From assembly GCA_036250195.1 (NCBI GenBank), contig JAVHZZ010000011.1, positions 49,560,811 to 49,624,810 on the forward strand: DNA of 64,000 nt, written 5' to 3'. Origin of the DNA: Mixophyes australis. Taxonomy: Eukaryota > Chordata > Amphibia > Anura > Limnodynastidae. Position 1 is the first letter of the stretch, and each line of letters starts with the position of its first letter. This document shows, piece after piece, positions 57,156-64,000 of the stretch. The position numbers were made by a program, and so were the translations under genes. A model generated the notes under the pieces. The model ran no database searches. It was not told where the DNA came from and worked only from the letters and a program-made list of their open reading frames with translations.

Positions 57156-58100
57156 CTAGAAAAGAATCACAAGCAATGTTTGAACATTGAGTATGGACTT
57201 AGAGTAGGTTTTATCTTGACATGAGGTATATTAAATCATCGGCATACTTAGCTACCCTCATTGACGCTTCCCATTTCAGTAGTGGTTATTTTTAGGGACT
57301 CCCTAGTACACACAGAAATGGACTGATGTATACAGCTGTATACAGTTATGAGACCTGTTATCAAGGATGCTTGGGATATGTATTTCTCCTGATAAAGGTA
57401 AAAACATGGTGTCAGGTCCCCAGTTGTTCTTATCAAGAACATTTTTTTTTTTTTTACCTATGAATGTCGCACAATTAGAGTACCCTTACAGACAGAATGA
57501 TTTTAATGGTTTGTCTAAGCTTGAAACAAGCTGCTGCAATGAGAGGGTAGCAACCCTCCTCCTATACAAAATATCCAAAATAAACCAAAGATGCAGCGCT
57601 ATGAAACTCACTATTGCCCAGAAGATACAATCAAAAAATATTCCTTTACAGTCACCAATTGATAAAAACACAATATTTATGAATGAGATCTGTACAGCGC
57701 TGCAGAATTAGTGGCGTTATATAAATAGCTGATGACGATGAAAGGTGATAATAAACACATATATACTCTGACTCAATGCAAAGTCTGTTGGAAGACAGGT
57801 TAGTTGTTCTTATAGCCAAATGTATTCCGGAATAGTTTTCACACTGCTAGTTCTTCACTCCCCAGCGTCCAGGTCCTTACACCATCAGTCATGTGTATAA
57901 AAAGAATGGGAAAGAAAACCAGTTAAAATTAAACTGTATTTTACTGTACATACTAAGTAATATCTGACTAACAATATAAAACAATCCAGTGCACTTAGAT
58001 AATAACTCATGTAGTCAGAAGTACCAAAGTCATTGACAAAAAATGTTCGAATGAGGTTGTTGGAACACATAGCAACTTCTGGATTCCGCATTCACACATT
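57156..58100. other. Non-coding, probably intronic, with a small L2 fragment
   Basis: CTGTACAGCGCTGCAGAATT followed by AGTGGCGTTATATAAATAG and CTGATGACGATGA (57690-57742) is a plus-strand L2-type 3' tail. The rest shows nothing that I can support. Confidence 0.5.
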
Positions 58101-58102
58101 TG

Positions 58103-58287
58103 GGGGTAAATGTATGAACATGCGGGTTCTTCAACACCCGCGTGTTCAGCGTGTTTGGCGATTAAATTTCAAGCGGCGCTGCATTGTAAAGGGTTTCCCT
58201 TTACAATGCAGCGCCGCTTGAAATTTAATCGCCAAACACGCTGAACACGCGGGTGTTGAAGAACCCGCATGTTCATACATTTACCCC
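58103..58287. mobile_element. Perfect palindromic MITE (91-bp arms, 3-base loop)
   Basis: The left arm at 58103-58193, starting GGGGTAAATGTATGAACATG, and the right arm at 58197-58287, ending CATGTTCATACATTTACCCC, are exact inverse complements. They are separated only by TTT at 58194-58196. No mismatch was found on direct comparison. It has no coding capacity. The GGGGTAAAT ends resemble those of the neighbouring MITE at 58526-58695, but the inner sequence is unrelated. Confidence 0.95.
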
Positions 58288-58525
58288 ATGGTCCTGGAAT
58301 TTGGCACTTCTGACTAAGTGCACTCAATTGTATTATATTGTAAGACATTTATTACATTGTATGTGTAATAAAATAACTGGTTTTATTTCCCCTACTTTTT
58401 ATATAGTTATACAATTTGAAGCACCATGCCTAAAATATCCTAAAAAGCATTTTCTTCACCCTCCCTATGACATTTCTAAATTGTTTAGCAGAGCTCCTAA
58501 TATTAACTATAGAATGAAACACTAA
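58288..58525. other. No recognisable feature
   Basis: AT-rich sequence between two MITEs. A short open frame has no recognisable domain. Confidence 0.4.
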
Positions 58526-58695
58526 GGGGTAAATTTATTAACTGCGGGTTTGAAAAGAGATGTTGACTATAGCAACCAATCAAATTCTAGCTGTCATTTT
58601 GTAGAATGTACTAAATAAATGATAACTAGAATCTAATTGGTTGGTATAGGCAACATCTCCACTTTTTTAAACCCACAGCTTGATAAATTTACCCT
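58526..58695. mobile_element. MITE of the 'TTTACTAAACTGCGGGTTTG' family
   Basis: GGGGTAAATTTATTAACTGCG at the left is mirrored by GCTTGATAAATTTACCC at the right. The inner arms CCAATCAAATTCTAGCTGTC / GATAACTAGAATCTAATTGG pair as in the copy at 29916-30079. Confidence 0.88.
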
Positions 58696-60015
58696 TAAGT
58701 GTCTGATTCATATCTGAACAAAACCTGCACGTAAGTTGCGTTTTTAAAAAGCATGCAACTTTAGAGTAGTTCCAGCCGTATTCATATCCAAGCGTATCTC
58801 AAGAATTGATTTGAATAAGGTTGGAAGTACGGTCTGCCTGAACAGTACGTACTGTACAAATACACGTTAACAGACTGCAGGATATGCACATGTGTATGTA
58901 CAATAAAAGTGTATGTCAGAACGTATAAAAATGTTATGTTAACAAAAATTGTAAAAAATGTTAACAGTATAATCATTTATATAAATATTTCATTACATAA
59001 AATTTCAATGCGTACACACAATGTGAACAACACGCAATGTGTTTTTATAGCATATTTTAGTTGCATAGTTGGTGTGTGATAGCTAATGATGCATAACGTT
59101 TAATTTTTAAATCAGACAGTGTGTCTCACCCAAATGTATCTTTACAATCCACAGTAAAAACTATAAAATCTAGCGAACAAGAAAGCAAGAGTGTATATCG
59201 AAAACTTGGAAACAAAAACTAAATTGAGTTAAATCATCCAACAGGGCATAAAGCAAAATGATAAAGAAAGAAAATCTTTAAATACATTCCTAAAGTTGTT
59301 TTACACTCCAAATTTTTAAAACATATAAAACCATGTAATAAAACATTTTATTTCCAGAATCGACTGTAATCAAGGTGCATTCATGTGAGTAATAACATCT
59401 TTAAGGCGAATATGTTACAGAAACATATGTCCTAAAAACACAGGAAAATATCACTGTTACACACTGTCTGTCATGATGATTGAATATGAGACTGATTCAG
59501 TCTCTAATTAACAACAGCAATTTTAATGAGGGACTTGCATAAACCATAAGTATACCAGGAAGTGTCAAAACAAGTGCTTGTTCAGCGTATAAGATATCCG
59601 TATTATTAAGAGTGCCTCTGTGGCAGGCTTCCACAAAAGTGCAGGATAGGTCCAAGGGTCTTCTGCTATTGCACTTCTCTGTAAAGATTGCTACTGCAGT
59701 TTTTTAAGAAGTCAAGCCCAGTAAGTTAAAGCGGCCACTTGGACAGGAAAAGTATCCACCTGACACGTTTCTCTGGGCCAGCTCCAGTTTCATCAGAGGA
59801 TATTTCAAAATATTAGATGCATTTAGTATTTAACCAAGCTTAAACCTATCAGACTGAAGAATAAGAATAATTATCTCTCCGGATTATCACATCACACATA
59901 TGTTTAAATTAACTTTAGGAACATTTGTATACTTGCGTTCTCTAAATTATATCATCCTGTCACCTCATCTGTTTTTTCAAAACCGAATCACATATATAAA
60001 GATATTAATTAAAGA
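58696..60015. other. No recognisable gene
   Basis: AT-rich non-coding sequence with no supported feature. Confidence 0.4.
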
Positions 60016-60017
60016 AC

Positions 60018-60019
60018 AA

Positions 60020-60062
<43 letters not shown>
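60018..60062. repeat. (TA)n microsatellite
   Basis: TATATATATACATATATATA continues for about 45 bases just upstream of the CR1 element. Confidence 0.95.
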
Positions 60063-60065
<3 letters not shown>

Positions 60066-60129
60066 TGAAAAACACGCCAAACTGCCTTTACATAGGTTTT
60101 GCTGAACCACTTTGCTGTTTATTTTCTTA

Positions 60130-60822
60130 ATAGGTATTACGGAGACCTGGTGGGATGATACACATGACTGGGCAGTCAACTTGGAAGGCTATACTCTCTT
60201 CAGGAGGGGTAGGATATATAAAAGGGGAGGAATATGTCTCTATATTAAGCCAGAGTTAAAACCAAGTATTCAGGGAGCCATTTACGAGAATAATACAGGT
60301 GATAATACAGAGGCATTGTGGGTGAAAATATCCAGTGGAGGAAAAAGTTCAGAGAAGTTGCTGATAGGGATATGCTATAACCCACCAGATATTAGTATGA
60401 TTGAGGAAGCCCAACTTCTACAGCAAATTGAAAAGGCTACACAACTAGGTCAAGTTTTAATTATGGGGGATTTTAATTATCCGGACATTGATTGGAGTAC
60501 AGCTAGGGGAAATTGGTTTCAGAGCACGTTAAAAGACCATTACATGTCCCATTTATTAAAGGAACCAATTAGAAACCGGACTATACTGGACCTAGTAATA
60601 ACAAATAATGTAGGCGTAATATCAAATATTCAAGTAAGGGAACACTTGGGAAACAGTGATCATAATAGGGTCTCATTTGAAATTAGTTTCCAAAAGCAAC
60701 AATATAAGGGATCAACTAGGACTTTAAACTTTAGAACGGCAAATTTTAATATGCTAAAGGAGTCTATAAGGTGCATAGACTGGGATACAGTTTTTAAAGG
60801 AAAAAATACGGAAGAAAAGTAG
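60130..60822 (+). pseudogene. CR1 apurinic-type endonuclease domain
   Basis: The frame begins inside the domain (GITETWWDDTHDW) and contains GYTLFRRGR, GGICLYIK, the metal- and DNA-contacting GDFNYPDIDW, LDLVITNN and the catalytic SDHN motif (GNSDHNRVSFEI). The domain nicks target DNA for retrotransposition. It runs without a stop for ~230 codons and then ends at 60822. The N-terminal strand of the domain is missing because of 5' truncation. Confidence 0.88.
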
Positions 60823-60834
60823 GTTGTCTTCAAA

Positions 60835-61770
60835 ATGTTGGAAACATACACGTATAAGTTCATTCCTATGGGAAATAAATGTAAAAGAATTACATCTAAA
60901 CCAATGTGGCTAAATAAAAATGTAAAGGAAGAAATGCAAAGGAAGAATCATGCATTTAAATTGTTTAAGTCTAAAGGGTCTGAGGAGTCCTTCTGTAGAT
61001 ACAAGAAATGTAATAAAACATGCAAAAAGGAAATTAGATTGGCTAAATTAGAAAATGAAATACAATTTGCAAAAGAAATTAAGACAAACCCCAAATGTTT
61101 TTTAAGTATATAAGTTGCAAAAGGATTAAAAAAAAATATATAGGACACCGAAGAAGTGAGATGGGTGAATTGATAAATAATACTAAGGAAAAAGCAGAGG
61201 TATTAAACACTTTCGTTTCTTCAGTATTTACTGGAGAGGAACAAATGGTAGGAATAATACATAAAAATGGAAATTAAACGGTACCATTAATTAATACTTG
61301 GCTGACAAAGGAAGAATTCCAAAGGCAACTGAAGAATATTTAGATAAATAAAGCTCCAGGTCCAGATGGCATACACCCAAGGGTTCTTATGGAGCTAAAC
61401 GCAGAAATAGCTAGACTTATTCTTAATTTTGATAGATTCAATCTCATTAGACTCAGTACCAAAGGATTGGTGATTAGCAGATGTGGTGCCGTTGTTTAAA
61501 AAGCGGACGAGATCACAACAAGGGAATTATAGACCTGTAAGCCTGACATCAATAGTGGGGAAACTAATGGAAGGTATATTAAGGGATAGTATTCAGGATT
61601 ACTTGGTGCACAATAAGATTAATAGTGGGAATCAGCATGGATTTGTAAGGGATAGGTCATGTCAAACTAATCTAATTAGTTCTACGAGGAAGTTGGTGGG
61701 AACTTAGACCAGGGCAGCAGAGTAGATGTGGTCTACTTAGATTTTGCAAAGGCCTTTGATACAGTACCAC
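60835..61770 (+). pseudogene. CR1 spacer and reverse transcriptase N-terminal part
   Basis: Frames at 60835-61113 and 61095-61277 give the basic inter-domain region (KPMWLNKNVKEEMQRKNHAF). After degraded KAPGPDGIHPRVL near 61350, the frame at 61483-61707 gives GNYRPVSLTSIVGKLMEGIL and HGFVRDRSCQTNLI, then VYLDFAKAFDTVPHK at 61725-61770. Sequence then jumps to the C-terminal RT part, so the catalytic FADD block is deleted. Confidence 0.85.
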
Positions 61771-62424
61771 ACAAGTGTAATTTTGCCACTGTATAAAACG
61801 TTGGTAAGACCTCATCTTGCATATTGAGTACATTTCTGGGCACCACTCTATAAAAAACATATTTTGGAACTAGAAAGGGTTCAGAGAAGGGTGACAAAAT
61901 TGATAAAGGGTATGGAGTCATTAAGTTATGAGGAAGGGTTAGCCAGTTTAGGCATGTATTCTTTAGAAAGGCGTCTAGGGGAGAAATGATTACTATGCAC
62001 AAATACATTAAGGGTCAATTCAGAGAACTTTCAAGGGAACCTTTAACCCTAAGGACTATACACAGGACATGCGGTCACCCCCTAAGGTTAGAGGTGAGGA
62101 AGTTTCACAACCAGCAAAGGAAGGGGTTCTTTATGGTAAGGCCAGTCAAGATATGGAATTTACTGCCAGGGAAGGTTGTGATGACAGATTAAATGGATAT
62201 GTTTAAGAAAGGGTTAGATACATTTTTAGCGGAAAAGTGTATCCAGGGATATGACCGTTAATTAAAATGAAGGATAGTAATATTGGGTCTGAAGGGATTT
62301 TTCCCAATTGAAACGGATTGGCAGTTCCTTAATCTGGATCAATTTCAAATATAAGTGAAGGATTGCAGGAGAGCCAAAATAGGTTGAACTTGATGGACTG
62401 GTGTCTTTTTTCAATCTCATCGAC
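61771..62424 (+). pseudogene. CR1 ORF2 C-terminal remnant and 3' untranslated region
   Basis: Broken frames give EYISGHHSI-like, LERVQRRVTKLIKG and ERRLGEKW-like text, then YKYIKGQFRELS and VRKFHNQQRKGFFMVRPVKI with WNLLPGKVV. These match, in order, the conserved C-terminal segments of CR1 ORF2. The 3' untranslated end follows to 62424. Confidence 0.75.
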
Positions 62425-62779
62425 TATTTTCTTGTCAGGATGAATAAAACAGCCTTTGCAGTGTCTTCAGCAATCACACTAAACAAATTTTGTGCAGACT
62501 TAACCCTCTCTGCATTCTCAGCCTGCAGCTCCCCGGGCAAACCACCAGTCTCTCCTTTAAAAGTATGCGGCAAACTGTCCCTTATTGCCACATACCCCTC
62601 CCCTTAGCTTCGTCAACCTAAGCGAAACAGATTCCGGGGGGAGCGCAAAACTGCCTTTTTGTTACATCCCTTTCCTTTTGCTTCATCAACCCAATTGATT
62701 CGGATACTGCGGGAGGCACATTTTTATGGGAGTAGGCATCCGCATTTTTAAGCCTAGGTCATGGTCTATGCCTTCTCAG

Positions 62780-63105
62780 AGTGGTATGCCCAGGAATAAG
62801 AGAGAAGGCATCCCTGTTTTGAATCATTGTCTCTTCCACCTGTTGCCTTCGAGGCAGTGTTAAGGAAGTCTTAACAGGTATATTACCACCTTCTGTCCTA
62901 GCAGCTATCAACAAAGACAGAGGACTCTCCTAATGCTAGGTTTTTAGTAAACCAACATGATAAACTTGTAATTTTTGACTTCTACCCAACTGGATGATTC
63001 TATAACTCATTGGGTCAACTGCCTTTATGACCTCATAAGGTCCCTTGCCTTGTGGGAGTACGAACTAAAACTGTCACCTGGGTTGAAAACATGAACTGCT
63101 GCCAA
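62780..63105 (-). pseudogene. Gmr1-like integrase C-terminal module and linker
   Basis: Minus strand: VHVFNPGD, then GPYEVIKAVDPMSYRIIQLG with a frameshift, is the GPY/F module at the integrase C-terminus, followed by LQVYHVGLLKT. Further on, LPRRQQVEETMIQNRDAFSL and IPGHTTL form the linker that normally precedes gypsy RT. So here too the order is integrase, then pre-RT linker. The RT itself is absent; the CR1 3' end lies at 62424. Confidence 0.75.
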
Positions 63106-63109
63106 CGTG

Positions 63110-63358
63110 TCATAATGCTTTTTCTGACGGTCCTGGCCATTGTTGTTTCCCTGGGGAACCTATTTGTCTCTTCTTTCTATGCAAGAATGGGACACTGTAA
63201 TCAGGTTTTGGAGAGATATTTTTACACTCTGGGCAGGATAAATAATATCTTTTTACAGCCCTATGTATACCTGGCCAGTAACAGCATAGTATTACTCTTT
63301 CCCGAGTCTTATCCTCTCCCAAATGACCCCCAGGAAGATTTGTGTGTGTGGCTGTCAA
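63110..63358 (-). pseudogene. Gmr1-like integrase N-terminal HHCC zinc-binding domain
   Basis: Minus strand: THTNLPGGHLGEDKTRERVI, then CCYWPGIHRAVKRYYLSCPE and CKNIS. This has the H...H and CxxC ligands (GGHLG, SCPEC) and the YWPGI block of gypsy integrases. The catalytic DDE core that should follow is missing: the next recognisable text is the C-terminal module within about 30 codons, so the core is deleted. Confidence 0.85.
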
Positions 63359-63386
63359 TACTAAAGATACGTATGAACCTGTGGTA

Positions 63387-63671
63387 TTACCAGCTGTTCA
63401 ACTTCTCTTTCCTGATCAACCACTCCCAATACAACAAATCCCCTTTAATAAAGAAATACGGTACACGTTCTGCCGGCCTGGCAGCTTTCACCACATCATT
63501 AACTTTCACCACAGATTTAAATGCACTTTCTAGGGTAGCATCATTACATTTATCCCTAGCAAAGTCCTTTAATAAAATGAGCCTTGGAATTGGGGACCAG
63601 TCCTCAGCTTCCTCTAGCGACCCCAAAGTCTCTATGTCAGTGTCACTGGCAAATGATTGGCTCAATTTCAC
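63387..63671 (-). pseudogene. Gmr1-like pol segment between protease and integrase
   Basis: A 94-codon minus-strand frame ends with VPYFFIKGDLLYWEW, matching the short strand that precedes the integrase zinc domain in gypsy-like pol (..PYF...GLLYW..). The N-terminal part is acidic and not recognised. Position between the protease (63675-63938) and the zinc domain leaves no room for an RT. Confidence 0.65.
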
Positions 63672-63674
63672 CTT

Positions 63675-63984
63675 TTATTTCCTTGGGTGAGACTTGGGAC
63701 AAGTAGTGGTCATGGACCTGCATTCAGAATCCTTCAACGGCAGTTCTGTTGTCTCTTTTCCCAAGCCCAGTGAGAGTTGGACAGGTTCCTTTAAGATTGA
63801 ACTTTCGGCTGGTTTATCAGTTGCCGACATGTCCAGCCGGATCCAATCACTAAGAACCTCCTGGAACATGGGAAAGTCTCGCCCCAGGACAAGGGGGTAC
63901 GATAGCTTTGGGACTATGGTAGCTACTACCTCAACCATTTGGCCTTTTAGGGTAATTGGAAGGAGAGTCTGCTCGTATTCTTAG
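63675..63984 (-). pseudogene. Gmr1-like protease C-terminal part
   Basis: Minus strand: VATIVPKLSYPLVLGRDFPM followed by FQEVL is the end of a retropepsin-type protease of gypsy elements (the ..P.LLGRD.. strand). The catalytic DSG would lie upstream, near or beyond the right edge of the window, where the element continues. Confidence 0.7.
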
Positions 63985-64000
63985 TAGCTCCATGGGTGCA

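Larger units (their letters stand above)
60110..62424 (+). mobile_element. CR1-type LINE, 5'-truncated and internally deleted
   Basis: Plus-strand order: endonuclease domain, spacer, start of RT, a large internal deletion near 61775, the C-terminal tail, then a 3' end with GGTTGAACTTGATGGACTGG and TTTTTTCAATCTCATCGACTAT. That end is the usual CR1 3' tail region of vertebrates. Confidence 0.85.

Noticed and set aside
1..64000. tRNA, rRNA or other structural RNA genes
   Set aside because: No cloverleaf with A- and B-box promoters or rRNA-like stretch was recognised by eye. A dedicated search could still find a decayed tRNA-derived SINE.

Overview
The window looks like nuclear DNA from a vertebrate, most likely a frog or another amphibian. 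It has no operons. It is AT-rich and intron-like, packed with vertebrate transposon families (hAT, Tc1, Harbinger, L2, CR1, an L1/Tx1-type LINE, Ty3/gypsy, a gammaretrovirus-like ERV) and with foldback MITEs. The assignment to Anura is an inference from the repeat types. Almost every protein-coding stretch belongs to a mobile element. Only one short region (56793-57155, minus strand) looks like a terminal exon of a host gene, and I could not name it.

Layout. 1-1387: degenerate tandem repeats and an unclassified repeat. 1388-9887: complete hAT transposon, copy 1 (8.5 kb, 8-bp target duplication CTATTTAT). 9896-15393: repeat remnants, three MITEs or MITE fragments, and a broken Tc1 element. 15402-22892: hAT copy 2 (7.5 kb, target duplication ATCCATAG), same orientation. 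22901-31546: microsatellites, a MITE, a decayed L2-like LINE, an L1-like endonuclease fragment and an L2 3' end. 31549-43803: a nested set. A Tc1 element is split by an ERV (31787-43049, 842/843-bp LTRs, 4-bp duplication CCTG). The ERV is split by a Harbinger element (35514-38544, duplication TTA). One intron of the Harbinger gene contains a decayed MITE-like sequence. 43806-49000: degraded Ty3/gypsy gag and RT, an L1/Tx1-type LINE, and a Gmr1-like retrotransposon whose integrase lies before its reverse transcriptase. 49000-56780: unclassified repeats, foldback elements and an L2 LINE with a long RT ORF. 56793-57155: candidate host exon. 58103-58287: a perfect 91-bp-arm palindrome. 60110-62424: a CR1 LINE. 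62700-64000: a second Gmr1-like fragment (protease, then integrase).

How the parts work together. Both hAT copies encode the same BED-finger transposase on the minus strand, downstream of ~297-bp promoter-side tandem repeats. Each copy carries different frameshifts, so neither encodes the complete protein, although copy 1 keeps an 877-codon frame. The ~3.6 kb downstream of the gene is built from tandem and scattered repeats, several of which are recognisable fragments of the transposase gene. The ERV keeps a full-length gag ORF but has almost no pol, so it must have depended on proteins supplied elsewhere. The Harbinger element keeps an intact three-exon Myb/SANT-like gene but has no transposase, so it too is non-autonomous.
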